A stretch of DNA of 64,000 nucleotides from Comamonas sp. B21-038 (GCF_022387135.1 NZ_CP092462.1:2728001-2792000), one strand, 5' to 3'. Positions 42,742 through 51,459 are shown, counted from the stretch's first letter. The notes: generated by a model not told the origin, from the sequence alone. A program made the numbers and translations.

Positions 42742-43953
42742 ATGACCCTTCGCACATCCACCGCTGCTGCCAGCTTGCTGGCATGCGCCACCCTGGCCGT
42801 CCAGGCCGCCGGCATCTCCGATGACAAGGTCAAGATCGGTGTGCTCAGCGACATGTCGGGCCAGTACGCAGACTCGGGCGGCAAGGGCTCGGTAGAAGCG
42901 GCCAAGATGGCAGTCGAAGACTTTGGCGCCAAGGTGCTGGGCAAGCCGGTGGAAGTGGTGTTTGCCGACCACCAGAACAAGGCCGATATCGGCGGCACCA
43001 AGGCGCGCCAGTGGTGGGATGCCGAAGGGGTGGACATGATCGTCGACATCAACAACTCGGCCATTGCCGGTGCGGTGTTCACGATGGCCAAGGAGCGTGG
43101 CAAGGTCGCCATCAGCACGGGCGCGCTGTCCACCGGGCTGACCAATGAGTTCTGCGGCCCGACATCGATCCACTACACGGTGGATTCGTACTCGCTGGGC
43201 AAGTCTGCGGTACAGAGTATCCTGGCCCAGGGCAAGAAGGACTGGTACATCGTGGCCGTCGATTACGCCTATGGCAAGGTGACGGCCGCCACCGTCACCG
43301 ACTTCGTCAAGGAAGGCGGCGGCAAGGTGCTGGGCACCGTCTACCACCCCTTCAATGCCAGCGATTTCTCGTCCTTCATGATGCAGGCCCAGGCCAGCAA
43401 GGCCCAGGTGATCGCACTGGCCAACGCCACGCAGGACACCGTCAACTCCATCAAGACGGCGCGCGAGTTCGGCATGACCAAGAACCTGACCTTTGTGCCC
43501 CAGCTCATCTACATCAACGATGCCCATGCGATGGGGCTGGAGCTGGGCCAGGGCCTGACCTTTGCGACCGCGTTCTATTGGGACCGCAACGATGCCTCGC
43601 GCGAGTGGTCCAAAAAATACCAAGCCCGCATGAAGAAAATGCCCTCGATGAACCAGGCCAGCGTCTACTCGGCCGTCACCCAGTATCTCAAGGCCATCGA
43701 GGCGGCTGGCACCGACGATGGCCTGGCGGTGACCAAGCAGCTCAAGACCATGAAGATCAGCGACATGTTCTCGCAAAACGGCTATGTGCGCGAAGACGGC
43801 CGCATGGTGCATGACATGTTCCTGGTGCAGATGAAGACACCCAAGGAATCCAAGGGCCCCTGGGACTACTACAAGATCCTGGACACCATCCCGGGCGAGC
43901 AGGCTTTCCAGCCACTGTCCAAGAGCACCTGCTCGCTGGTGACGCAGAAGTAA
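42742..43953 (+). CDS. ABC transporter substrate-binding protein, branched-chain amino-acid type
   Basis: A 403-residue periplasmic binding protein (Peripla_BP_6, LivK fold). A signal peptide ends after residue 22 (AVQAA|GISDDK). KIGVLSDMSGQYADSGG and AGAVFTMAKERGKVAISTGALST are family segments. Relatives bind branched-chain amino acids, amides or aromatic acids. No permease or ATPase gene is adjacent, so it is an orphan or works with a transporter encoded elsewhere; the neighbouring carboxylate symporter is in the opposite direction. AGGAG is well placed before the ATG. Confidence 0.92.
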   Translation: MTLRTSTAAASLLACATLAVQAAGISDDKVKIGVLSDMSGQYADSGGKGSVEAAKMAVEDFGAKVLGKPVEVVFADHQNKADIGGTKARQWWDAEGVDMIVDINNSAIAGAVFTMAKERGKVAISTGALSTGLTNEFCGPTSIHYTVDSYSLGKSAVQSILAQGKKDWYIVAVDYAYGKVTAATVTDFVKEGGGKVLGTVYHPFNASDFSSFMMQAQASKAQVIALANATQDTVNSIKTAREFGMTKNLTFVPQLIYINDAHAMGLELGQGLTFATAFYWDRNDASREWSKKYQARMKKMPSMNQASVYSAVTQYLKAIEAAGTDDGLAVTKQLKTMKISDMFSQNGYVREDGRMVHDMFLVQMKTPKESKGPWDYYKILDTIPGEQAFQPLSKSTCSLVTQK

Positions 43954-43963
43954 GCGCGGCTTT

Positions 43964-43992
43964 CGGGCAGGCCCGCTGCAACGGCCTGCCCG
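43964..43992 (+). terminator. GC-rich hairpin after the binding-protein gene
   Basis: CGGGCAGGCC pairs perfectly with GGCCTGCCCG (10 bp). The tail is only weakly T-rich, so its termination strength is uncertain. Confidence 0.5.
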
Positions 43993-44092
43993 CGAGGCTT
44001 ACAAATAAATACGATTGGGTGCAGCGCCCTTTAACCCCTTGCGGGCGGATGGCGCGATTCAGGGCAGACCACCACTTCTGCAAAGCCCTGCC

Positions 44093-45028
44093 ATGCACGC
44101 CCCCTCTGCCCCGGTTTCTGCGTTCTTCTCCGCTTGCCTACACCAGCGCCTCGGCATCAAAGCCCTGGCGTCACTCGCCCTGCTTGCTGGCAGCCTGGTG
44201 GGCGGCCTGCCCGCGCAGGCCAGCCAGCTGGCCGATGTGCAGATCATCGACCGCAGCAGTGGCCAACGCCTGCCTCTGTACTACCACCAGGGCGAGTACT
44301 GGGTGGCAGGCCAGCCGGGCAGCAGCTATGCCGTCGATATCAAGAACCGCAGCCGAGGCCGCATCCTCGCAGTGCTCAGCATTGACGGCATCAACGCCAT
44401 CAGCGGCCAGGCAGCGGCTGCCGTGCCCGACGATGGCTATGTGCTGGGCGGCCGCCAGCAGTGGGCCATCTCCGGCTGGCGCAAGAGCGACCAGCAGGTC
44501 GCCGCCTTCTACTTCTCGCACAGCGACGATTCTTATGCCGCACGCACCGGCCGGCCCCGCGACATCGGGGTGATCGGGGTCGCGGTGTTCCGCGAGCGCG
44601 AACCCCAGCCCCAGCCACCCATCCTGCGCAACCGCGAGGCGCAAAAAAGCTCGGCACCGGCCGCCGAGGCCAGCAGCGCCGACAGCGCAGTGCCAGCGAT
44701 GCCGCCACCCGCCAGCCCCGCCGCCTCCGCCGCGCCCAGTGCCCCGGTCGCTGCAGAATCCCGCCAGGCCACCGCACCCGCTGCCCCGGCACCGGTGGCG
44801 CCGCGCCTGGGCACCGGCCATGGTGCACTGGAGCGCTCTGTGACGCGGACCACCGAGTTCCACAGCGCCAGCAGCAGCCCGGCGCAAATCATCCACATCC
44901 GCTATGACAGCCATGCCAACCTGGTGGCCCAGGGCATCATCCGCGCGCCGCAGTCCGCTGCGCAGCCGGCGCCCCGCCCTTTTCCGGCATCGCCGTCGGG
45001 CTATGTACCTGATCCGCCTGCCTATTGA
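44093..45028 (+). CDS. Exported hypothetical protein with Ala/Pro-rich linker
   Basis: A 311-residue protein I do not recognise. The N-terminus has a long hydrophobic signal peptide (LASLALLAGSLVGGLPAQA, cleaved near residue 43). A conserved-looking globular part of about 150 residues (LPLYYHQGEYWVAGQPG to AVLSIDGINAISG and RDIGVIGVAVFRE) is followed by an Ala/Pro-rich linker and a C-terminal segment (HGALERSVTRTTEFHSAS). It lies directly upstream of the sigma/anti-sigma pair and may be the output or signal of that system. The ATG at 44093 is chosen because the frame upstream crosses a region with no similarity; no ribosome site is evident. Confidence 0.7.
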   Translation: MHAPSAPVSAFFSACLHQRLGIKALASLALLAGSLVGGLPAQASQLADVQIIDRSSGQRLPLYYHQGEYWVAGQPGSSYAVDIKNRSRGRILAVLSIDGINAISGQAAAAVPDDGYVLGGRQQWAISGWRKSDQQVAAFYFSHSDDSYAARTGRPRDIGVIGVAVFREREPQPQPPILRNREAQKSSAPAAEASSADSAVPAMPPPASPAASAAPSAPVAAESRQATAPAAPAPVAPRLGTGHGALERSVTRTTEFHSASSSPAQIIHIRYDSHANLVAQGIIRAPQSAAQPAPRPFPASPSGYVPDPPAY

Positions 45029-45106
45029 CGGCCTGCATGCGCGGGCAAGGCCGTGCGGCGGCGTGCGATTTTCTCCACAGTCTCCACCCGCAAGCACAGG
45101 CTTTTG

Positions 45107-45112
45107 CATAAT
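45107..45112 (+). promoter_or_regulatory. -10-like hexamer CATAAT before the ECF sigma gene
   Basis: It ends seven bases before the ATG and there is no ribosome site, so the transcript may be leaderless. Confidence 0.35.
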
Positions 45113-45119
45113 CTGCCGC

Positions 45120-45692
45120 ATGCAAGCCGAGATGCCAGACGACCAAGCGCTGATGCTGGCCTACGCCAGCGGTCAGGTGGCGGCGTTCGAGCAGCTCTAC
45201 CAGCGCCACAGCCAGCGCTTGTGGCGTTATTTTTTCCGCAATACCGGCAATGCCGCGCTGGCCGATGACCTGGCGCAGGAGACCTGGTTTGCCGTGGTCG
45301 ATGGCGCCGCCCGCTACCAGCCGCAGGCACAGTTCACTACCTGGGCCTTCACCTTGGCCCACCACAAGCTGGTGGACCACTGGCGCCGCCACAAGGCCCA
45401 CCGCAGCCTGGATGAAGAGGACAGCGAAGGCATGCGCCTGGCCGAGACCTTGTTTGCCAACTCCGGCTTTGACCCCGAGCGGCTGCAGGGCCGCAAGGAC
45501 CTGGCGCGCGCGCTGCTCGACGCCCTGGCCCAGTTGCCCCCCGAACAGCGCGAGACATTTTTGTTGCAGGCCGAGGCCGATATGTCCTTGGCCGAGATCG
45601 CGGCGGCCACACAGGTGACCCAGGAAACGGCCAAAAGCCGCTTGCGCTATGCCCGCGCCAAACTGCGCCAGGCCATCGAGGTGACCGCATGA
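45120..45692 (+). CDS. ECF RNA polymerase sigma factor
   Basis: A 190-residue group-4 sigma factor. Region 2 (LMLAYASGQVAAFEQLYQRHSQRLWRYFF and DDLAQETWFAVVDGAARYQPQAQFTTWAFTLAHHKLVDHWRR, with helix LAHHKL) and region 4 (LPPEQRETFLLQAEADMSLAEIAAATQVTQETAKSRLRYARAKLR) are both complete. It should direct a small regulon in response to an envelope signal. It is coupled to the downstream membrane protein by an ATGA overlap, the classic sigma/anti-sigma arrangement. The longer frame upstream is not supported. Confidence 0.92.
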   Translation: MQAEMPDDQALMLAYASGQVAAFEQLYQRHSQRLWRYFFRNTGNAALADDLAQETWFAVVDGAARYQPQAQFTTWAFTLAHHKLVDHWRRHKAHRSLDEEDSEGMRLAETLFANSGFDPERLQGRKDLARALLDALAQLPPEQRETFLLQAEADMSLAEIAAATQVTQETAKSRLRYARAKLRQAIEVTA

Positions 45693-46609
45693 ACGCCCCG
45701 CAAGATCCTAAGCGGCCCGATACGCTGGTCGACCTCTACCGTGAGGCCAGCGCGCAGGATGCCGGCCCCAGCGATGCCAGCACCGCGCGCATCCTGGCCC
45801 ATGCGCGTGCGAAAGCAGCACAGAACCCCGCCGCTGCGCCTGGCGATCTGGACGGCGCCGGCCAACAAGGCCAGCACTTCGGTGGCGAGGCCGCCAACGA
45901 CCGCCGCTGGTGGCTGCAGGCACTGGGCAGCCTGGCCGCCATTGGCCTGGTCAGCTGGCTGGCGCTGCAGCAGCTGCATGAACCCGGCGCGCCGCAGTTG
46001 GAAGCCCCCCAGATGGACAGCGCGCCCAGCGCAGCATCGGCACCGCCTCCGCCACCTGGCGCGCCCCCGGCACCTGCCGCCGCAGACAGCGCAGCGGCGC
46101 CCGCGCCCGCGCCTGCGCCCGCCTCTGCCGCTAACGCAGGCGCGGGCAGCGCCAACACCAGCCCCGCGCCTGCCCGCGCACCCGCGCCGCAGGCAGAGCG
46201 CCGCACGCTCCCGGCACCTGCATCCACACCTGCGCCTGTTGCCCCGCCCCTGCCCGCACCTGTTGCACCTGCCTCACCCGCTACAGCCGCCGTGGCACCC
46301 GCATACCCTGCGGCCCCACCCGCTGCCAGAAAGCAGGCAGCCGAAGCAAGTCGCGCAGCCGAGCGGCCAGCCCCCCCCATGGCCGCTGCACCGGCAGCCT
46401 CAGAAGCCAGCGCCCCACTTGCCGCGGCACCCACCCTGCCCTCATGCGGTCCCGATCTGGATGCCAAGGCGCTGGCCGAACAGCGCCGCCGCATCCAGGT
46501 CTATGACCAGGCATTGGCCGCTGGCCTGCCCGTGCCTGAGCCGGCGCCATTGTGCCGCCCAGCGCCCGCCCATGAGGCAGCGCCTGCACAGCCGGTTGAC
46601 AGCCGCTGA
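45689..46609 (+). CDS. Putative membrane anti-sigma factor, Ala/Pro-rich
   Basis: A 306-residue protein with a short N-terminal cytosolic part (about 70 residues), one helix at 74-95 (WWLQALGSLAAIGLVSWLAL) and a long periplasmic tail almost entirely of Ala, Pro and Ser, ending in a small Cys-containing domain (LPSCGPDLDAKALAEQRRRI). Overlap with the ECF sigma gene makes an anti-sigma role likely, although I see no zinc-binding HxxxCxxC motif, so it is not a ZAS-type protein. The repetitive tail is typical of a flexible periplasmic spacer. Confidence 0.65.
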   Translation: MNAPQDPKRPDTLVDLYREASAQDAGPSDASTARILAHARAKAAQNPAAAPGDLDGAGQQGQHFGGEAANDRRWWLQALGSLAAIGLVSWLALQQLHEPGAPQLEAPQMDSAPSAASAPPPPPGAPPAPAAADSAAAPAPAPAPASAANAGAGSANTSPAPARAPAPQAERRTLPAPASTPAPVAPPLPAPVAPASPATAAVAPAYPAAPPAARKQAAEASRAAERPAPPMAAAPAASEASAPLAAAPTLPSCGPDLDAKALAEQRRRIQVYDQALAAGLPVPEPAPLCRPAPAHEAAPAQPVDSR

Positions 46610-46633
46610 GGCGCCGCCCAACGGCGCGTGTGC

Positions 46634-46666
46634 ATAAAAAACAGGCCTGCATAGGGCAGGCCTGTT
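46634..46666 (-). terminator. Intrinsic terminator of the LysE gene
   Basis: ACAGGCCTGC pairs with GCAGGCCTGT; on the minus strand a run of six T follows. Confidence 0.88.
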
Positions 46667-46708
46667 GGCGTTGTACCAGCGAAGAAGCAGCGCAGGGTTG
46701 ACGCCGCA

Positions 46709-47356
46709 CTACGCCACCAGGTCGTAGAGCCCATAGCCAAAACCGGCAACACCGATGGCCAGCAGCAGGCAGGAGGACACCAGCAAGATGCGCTTTTCGC
46801 GGGCGGGAGAAATCAAGCGGCGTACCAGCAGCGCAATCAGCCCGAGCATGCTGAAATCCAGCACCACCCAGATGACGGTGAGCACCGCCAGGCTGTGGTC
46901 AGGCGCAGGCAGCACGCCGATGAACTGGGGCAGAAATGACGCAAAGAAAATGATGTCCTTGGGGTTGGAGACACCGAGGATAAAGCCCTGGCTGAAGCCG
47001 CCCTGCTTGCTGCCCGTGGCAGGTTCTGCAGACATGGCAGTGCCAGTTTGGGCATCCATGGCCCAGGCATCGCCGACCATGCCCCAGGCGATCCAGACGA
47101 TGTAGAGGCAGCCCGCCAGGCGCACCAGCTTGAACGCGGATTCATCGATGACCAGCAAGCCCTTGATCAACAGCGCCGACAGGAAAATCAGCACCAGCGA
47201 GGCCAGGTTGGTGCCGCAAATAGTGGCAAACGCCCGGCGCATGCCACCCACCAGCCCGGCACGGGCCACCAGCAAGGTCACCGGGCCCGGGGTGACCAGC
47301 AAGGTAATGACCGACAGCGCGAACAGAAAAACCAGCGATAGATTGAGATCAGACAT
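46709..47356 (-). CDS. LysE/RhtB family amino-acid exporter
   Basis: A 215-residue inner-membrane exporter with about six helices. The LysE signature TPGPVTLLVARAGLVGGMRRAF (residues 22-43) and GVSNPKDIIFFASFLPQF are intact. Family members export basic, neutral or sulfur amino acids and homoserine lactone. The ATG at 47356 (MSDLNLSL) is chosen over a frame running 26 codons further upstream. No ArgP-type regulator lies next to it. Confidence 0.88.
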   Translation of the reverse strand: MSDLNLSLVFLFALSVITLLVTPGPVTLLVARAGLVGGMRRAFATICGTNLASLVLIFLSALLIKGLLVIDESAFKLVRLAGCLYIVWIAWGMVGDAWAMDAQTGTAMSAEPATGSKQGGFSQGFILGVSNPKDIIFFASFLPQFIGVLPAPDHSLAVLTVIWVVLDFSMLGLIALLVRRLISPAREKRILLVSSCLLLAIGVAGFGYGLYDLVA

Positions 47357-47571
47357 GGGCTGCGAACTGGGGAGATAGTGCGTGCCTGCGGCGCAGGCCA
47401 AAGCGAACGATTGTGCCGCCAAGCCCCGCGTCAATCAATGCACGGCAGCTGTGGTGAACGCTATTGCGACCGTCCCGACCGCCCCGACCGCTGAAGCCCG
47501 GCGAAGCGGCACCACGCGCGCACGTGATTACCAGCAGGTGGCCCCTAAGCGTTCTGCCGCGTGCCGTGCGC

Positions 47572-48435
47572 CTACAGCGCAATGCCCAAGTCGTCCCAAT
47601 CGGCCAGCTTGCCGCCGGCGGCGCTGAACTTTTGGTAGGCACTTTGGCGCTCGGCATCAATGTCGGTATTGCTTGCGCCGCGCTTCCAGTATCCGGCGAT
47701 GGACACATCCGCCTTGTCCATGCCGAGCTCGGTTTGAAAATACTTGCGGATAGCGCGCATTTCGTCGCGCTCGCCCGCACCCCAAATCAGATGCTGCGCA
47801 GGGGACTGCAACTGGCGCGCCTGTTGCAGCAACAGGTCGGTGCCATGCGCTGGCAGCCGCTGCAACTGCAGGCCAGGCACTGTCGGCAATTCCCCGATCC
47901 CATGAACATCATCACTGGCGATCCAGCCCACGCCTTGAACCCCTGCGGGCCAGCGGCGCAGGATCGCGTAGAGCGCAGGCAGTCCCGAGTCATCACAGAA
48001 CAACGCCACCGGGCGTCCTTCGCCCCGGGGCAGCACGATATTGCCACGGGGGCCTGTCAGCCGCACTTGCTGGCCAATGGCCGCCTGTGCGGCCCAGCGC
48101 ATCATCGGGCTGTCACCTCCATGCATCACCACATCGAACTCCGCGCAGCGCGTATGCGGTGCAAAGCTTCTGACGGTGTAGACACGCGAGATGGCAGGCC
48201 ATTGCGGATCAGGATAGACCCGGAAGGCGACGTTCACGCCGTCCCACACCGGGTCGTTGCCGACGTCACCCAGATGCATGCCGACCCGCAAGGTATGCGG
48301 TGACGGGCGCTTGAGCGAAATGATCGTGGCATCGAGCAGATGCAGTCCGCGTTGGTGCTCGGTGTCACGGCGCACATCGGGGGCCGCTTGGCTGCTAGAG
48401 GGCTGGGAAGGGTGGGAAGCATGGGACATCGACAT
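47572..48435 (-). CDS. Siderophore-interacting protein (FAD-binding ferric reductase)
   Basis: A flavin reductase of the ViuB/YqjH family, 287 residues from the chosen start. It reduces ferric siderophores in the cytosol with NAD(P)H. FAD binding: RVYTVRSFAPHT; NAD(P)-side: CDDSGLPALYAILRR and WGAGERDEMRAIRKYF; GYWKRG near the C-terminus is typical. The start is uncertain among the ATGs at 48453, 48435 and 48429; the frame is open to 48591. A Fur-like box lies upstream, indicating iron control. It is separate from the LysE gene by 215 bases. Confidence 0.88.
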   Translation of the reverse strand: MSMSHASHPSQPSSSQAAPDVRRDTEHQRGLHLLDATIISLKRPSPHTLRVGMHLGDVGNDPVWDGVNVAFRVYPDPQWPAISRVYTVRSFAPHTRCAEFDVVMHGGDSPMMRWAAQAAIGQQVRLTGPRGNIVLPRGEGRPVALFCDDSGLPALYAILRRWPAGVQGVGWIASDDVHGIGELPTVPGLQLQRLPAHGTDLLLQQARQLQSPAQHLIWGAGERDEMRAIRKYFQTELGMDKADVSIAGYWKRGASNTDIDAERQSAYQKFSAAGGKLADWDDLGIAL

Positions 48436-48619
48436 ACAGACCGCGCGGGCCATCGATAGCGTGGAAAAGAGCTTGGCTGGCTGGCAAGCCCTTGAGGCCG
48501 ACCGGTGGCTAGCAAAAACGACCTTGGAGACGCTGAGGTCCCGGGTCGCCCCACGATGAAACAGATGCCGAGAGCTGCGCTGTAGCTGCATCTCTCGATG
48601 GGCTGATGATAAATCAGTT

Positions 48620-48638
48620 GAGAATGAATATCATTTAA
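48620..48638. promoter_or_regulatory. Fur-box-like site
   Basis: On the minus strand this reads TTAAATGATATTCATTCTC, matching 14 of 19 positions of the Fur consensus GATAATGATAATCATTATC, including the AATGATA-TCATT core. It lies between the blc stop and the siderophore-interacting protein gene, both transcribed leftward, so it most probably regulates the latter. Confidence 0.65.
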
Positions 48639-48672
48639 TACCCATGCCGCGCACGCAGCCTTTGTCCCGCTT

Positions 48673-49278
48673 TCAAGCCGCCTTGGAGCTTTCCACCATT
48701 TCCAGCGCGGCGCCATGCGGCACGCGCACCAGGCGGCTCGCATCGACGCCGTTGCTCACGGCAATCGCTACCAAACGCGTATAGGCGGCGTCATCGATGC
48801 TGGGCGTACGCGAGAGAATCCATGCGTATTTCGCCCCGTCGCCCACCACCACCGCATGGCCTGCATCGTGATCGACGTAGACCACATGGTAGCCCGCATA
48901 AAAAGGACGAAAGAAAGAAACTTTCAACGAGCCAACTTCCGGCCCTGCCAGCAGCTTGGCGACCGCTGTTGCGGATTTCCACCGCCCGTTCGCCGGATCG
49001 AATCCGCGATTGGTCACCTGTACCGTGCCGTCGCTTTGCAACACATAGTCGGCGGTGCAGGAGGTCAGACCCCTCTCAAACACATAGTCGATTCGGGCCA
49101 GCTCATACCAGTGGCCCATGTACTGCTCCGCATCAAAGTCCTGCACGGGGCGCACGTTCTGAGGCACCCGTACCCGCTGGCCGGCATACCACAGCGCCGA
49201 GACGGCGGCTGTCAACACCATGGCCAGCGGAAATGACGAGGTTTTGGCGGTGGCCGCCGCCCGAGGGGTACTGCGCAT
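48673..49278 (-). CDS. Bacterial lipocalin (Blc-like)
   Basis: A 201-residue lipocalin. The N-terminal hydrophobic segment (SSFPLAMVLTAAVSALWYAG) looks like a signal anchor rather than a lipoprotein signal, as no lipobox cysteine is present, unlike E. coli Blc. The barrel begins with the lipocalin motif YMGHWYELARIDYVFERG (55-69), has NRGFDP, and the conserved VDHDAGHAVVVGDGAKYAWILSRTP. It should bind a fatty-acid or phospholipid ligand during envelope stress. AAGGAG precedes the ATG at 49278 by six bases. Confidence 0.88.
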   Translation of the reverse strand: MRSTPRAAATAKTSSFPLAMVLTAAVSALWYAGQRVRVPQNVRPVQDFDAEQYMGHWYELARIDYVFERGLTSCTADYVLQSDGTVQVTNRGFDPANGRWKSATAVAKLLAGPEVGSLKVSFFRPFYAGYHVVYVDHDAGHAVVVGDGAKYAWILSRTPSIDDAAYTRLVAIAVSNGVDASRLVRVPHGAALEMVESSKAA

Positions 49279-49402
49279 TGGGGCTCCTTTGAACAAAACC
49301 CTTTTGTACCGCGCATGCCGTGGCAGCGGCGTAGGCCCGGCCAATGCGAGGGTCTAGGTGGATTCTGACAATGCCGCGCCGGAAGCAGGACGCGGCCCGC
49401 CC

Positions 49403-49930
49403 TCACTCGGGCTGGCGCTGCTCCGCCGGAGAGCCATCCTTGCGCGGCACCACATTCTTGGGTAGCACCATCAACACGAACAGCGCAAACAAGGCGCAGA
49501 GAATGGCAGCTGCCTCCTCCCCTGCGCCCACAGCCATGCCGATCGCCGCAGTGAACCAGATCCCCGCAGCGGTCGTCAAGCCTTTCACATCCTCGGTGCT
49601 CTCCTTGGCCGGCTTCAGAATTGCACCGGCGCCCAGAAAGCCGACACCGGCCACCAGCCCCTGGATCACGCGGCTCGAATCCATAGGCGTCATGCCCATC
49701 AGCTGCGCCACCGCAAGGAAAGTGGCAGAACCCATCGCCACCAGCATATGGGTGCGCAAACCTGCGGCCTTGCCGCTGGCTTCTCGTTCATAGCCCAGCA
49801 TGCCGCCCAGCAATGCGGCCAGCAACAACTTGAAAATAATGCGTGTGGCCTGGGCCAGATCCGTGAGGTCGGACAGTTCACCAGCCACGGTATTGACAAT
49901 GGTCTGGAAAGCAGAGTCAGAAGAATTCAT
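49403..49930 (-). CDS. MgtC/SapB family membrane protein
   Basis: A 175-residue inner-membrane protein with four to five helices. The N-terminal MgtC motif is FKLLLAALLGGMLGYEREASGKAAGLRTHMLVAMGSA, then VGFLGAGAILKPAKE, both conserved. MgtC proteins help survival under Mg2+ limitation and inhibit ATP synthase in pathogens, but in environmental bacteria the role is less known. No mgtB or Mg2+-responsive riboswitch is evident. It follows a CsbD gene. Confidence 0.9.
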   Translation of the reverse strand: MNSSDSAFQTIVNTVAGELSDLTDLAQATRIIFKLLLAALLGGMLGYEREASGKAAGLRTHMLVAMGSATFLAVAQLMGMTPMDSSRVIQGLVAGVGFLGAGAILKPAKESTEDVKGLTTAAGIWFTAAIGMAVGAGEEAAAILCALFALFVLMVLPKNVVPRKDGSPAEQRQPE

Positions 49931-49994
49931 CGCACAAGCCTTGGTGCATCACGCAGCAAAGCGGCCATGCATTCAGGGCCGCTCGCCAACACAT

Positions 49995-50024
49995 TAAAAA
50001 CCTCCCCGGTGTGAACCGGAGAGG
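49995..50024 (-). terminator. Intrinsic terminator of the CsbD gene
   Basis: On the minus strand CCTCTCCGGT pairs with ACCGGGGAGG around TCAC (one G-T pair), followed by five T. Confidence 0.8.
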
Positions 50025-50033
50025 CCGCCTTGA

Positions 50034-50243
50034 TTACCAGCGGTAGTTGTTCTTGGTTTCCCAGTCCTTCACCTGCTGCTCGGCTGCATCCTTGGCAATG
50101 CCTTCGCGCTCCTGGATGCGCCCCACCAACTGTTCACGCTGGCCATCGACAACATCCAGATCATCATTGGTCAATTTGCCCCATTGCTCCTGCACCTTGC
50201 CTTTGAACTGCTTCCAGTTGCCCTTGATCGTGTCTTCGTTCAT
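50034..50243 (-). CDS. CsbD family stress-response protein
   Basis: A 69-residue hydrophilic protein matching the YjbJ type: MNEDTIKGNWKQFKGKVQEQWG with DDLDVVDGQREQLVGRIQ and the C-terminal WETKNNYRW. Stress-induced in many Gram-negatives; function unknown. AAGGAGTG lies a few bases before the ATG. It sits upstream of mgtC on the same strand, separated by its own terminator. Confidence 0.93.
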   Translation of the reverse strand: MNEDTIKGNWKQFKGKVQEQWGKLTNDDLDVVDGQREQLVGRIQEREGIAKDAAEQQVKDWETKNNYRW

Positions 50244-50521
50244 CAGTCACTCCTTGATGGTTTGAGGGTTAAAAGATTGGCGTGCAACCAGTGTCACACC
50301 ATCACCAGTCCGGTATTGCAGTCGTGCAAGCTGCATGGCCGTAAGGGCTCTCCCACAGCCATCGCAGAACGGACGATTTGTGCCTAAGTCACGTCAGACC
50401 AAAGCTTTTTCTATGGGAATTCGATACCCAGTACATGCGCCGCAGCGCATACTGGCGGTGGCGACGAGGAGCGGCCTCGCATAGAACCGGCATTCCAGCG
50501 ATATTCAAGGAGTTGAAAGCC

Positions 50522-50746
50522 ATGACATATGCATCCAAACCCCTTCCGGCTCAGGCACTGAGCCAGGAAGAGATTCAAGCCCGTTATGAAAGGGACCGAA
50601 TTTCCTATCCCGATGGTGTTCCCGACTCCCGTATTACCTGGATAGAAAGGCCAGAATACAAAGGCAATGAACTCAGCTACCGCGGCCAGAAGCCCAAGAC
50701 CATCGTGACCCTGGGCAGTAGCGCGAGCCCCAGCACCCCCTCCTGA
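50522..50746 (+). CDS. Small hypothetical protein (74 residues)
   Basis: A soluble, charged protein without recognised domain: EEIQARYERDRISYPDGVPDSRITW suggests a helix followed by a loop, and the end is Ser/Pro-rich. It has a good ribosome site (AAGGAG, about nine bases before the ATG at 50522) and its own terminator downstream, so it is probably expressed. No function can be proposed. Confidence 0.7.
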   Translation: MTYASKPLPAQALSQEEIQARYERDRISYPDGVPDSRITWIERPEYKGNELSYRGQKPKTIVTLGSSASPSTPS

Positions 50747-50817
50747 GTGCCTCCAAGTGTGCAAGCAAGCATGGCCCTCCATGGGTGCTGGCAGATGCAT
50801 CCATTTCTCTGTCCAAC

Positions 50818-50839
50818 AGCCCTCTGCAGAGGGCTTTTT
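50818..50839 (+). terminator. Intrinsic terminator
   Basis: AGCCCTC pairs with GAGGGCT around TGCA and four or more T follow. Confidence 0.88.
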
Positions 50840-50951
50840 CATGCGCGCAGGGGGCAGGCGCCGCATCTCGCACTGCGCCCCTGGGTTGTAAGCTTGTATT
50901 AGGACTCGGGTGCTAGCATCAAGGCTCGCAACATAACCCTGTCTCTATCTG

Positions 50952-51248
50952 ATGTCTCCGCTGAACGATGCGCCATTTGCGCACGCCACCCCGCTTGCAG
51001 GAAAGCTCTCCAACCGCGCATTCAACGCCCTGGCCCGCCACAACATCACGACCGTGGAAGCAGTCATTGCGGCCTACCCCGAGCGGCTGCTCAAACTGGC
51101 CGGTTTTGGCCTGCAGTCGCTGCGAGAGGTCGAAGCGGTGTTCTTCCCCGGCCAGTGCTATCTGGCTGACCTCAAAGATGGCCAACGCCCCTCGAAGAAA
51201 ATGCATATTGCAGCGCCTGCAGGATTAGGACTGGCTTCAACCGCCTGA
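50952..51248 (+). CDS. Small protein resembling the RNA polymerase alpha-subunit C-terminal domain
   Basis: A 98-residue protein. Residues 19-65 (LSNRAFNALARHNITTVEAVI, then PERLLKLAGFGLQSLREVEAV) follow the helix and helix-hairpin-helix pattern of alpha-CTD (in E. coli: LTVRSANCLK...LLKTPNLGKKSLTEIK). The flanks are unrelated, and the last 30 residues are basic. Stand-alone alpha-CTD-like proteins are known in some genomes without clear function; DNA binding or competition with RNA polymerase alpha is inference. It has no ribosome site before the ATG at 50952. Confidence 0.65.
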   Translation: MSPLNDAPFAHATPLAGKLSNRAFNALARHNITTVEAVIAAYPERLLKLAGFGLQSLREVEAVFFPGQCYLADLKDGQRPSKKMHIAAPAGLGLASTA

Positions 51249-51459
51249 ATACAGGCTCAACCGCCACGCAAGACAAACCGGTACGCGCCGGTCCCCCCGC
51301 CCACCTTGGTGCGCTCCCGTACAGCGAGCGCCTCGATGCGAAGACCGTGCAAAACGCGATGATTCCCGTCACCCATCCACACTGTTTGCGGCAGATGAAG
51401 GCAGCATGCTTTTGGGCTCTATAAGATACTGCGAAGAGCATGCATGAATGGAGCTACAG

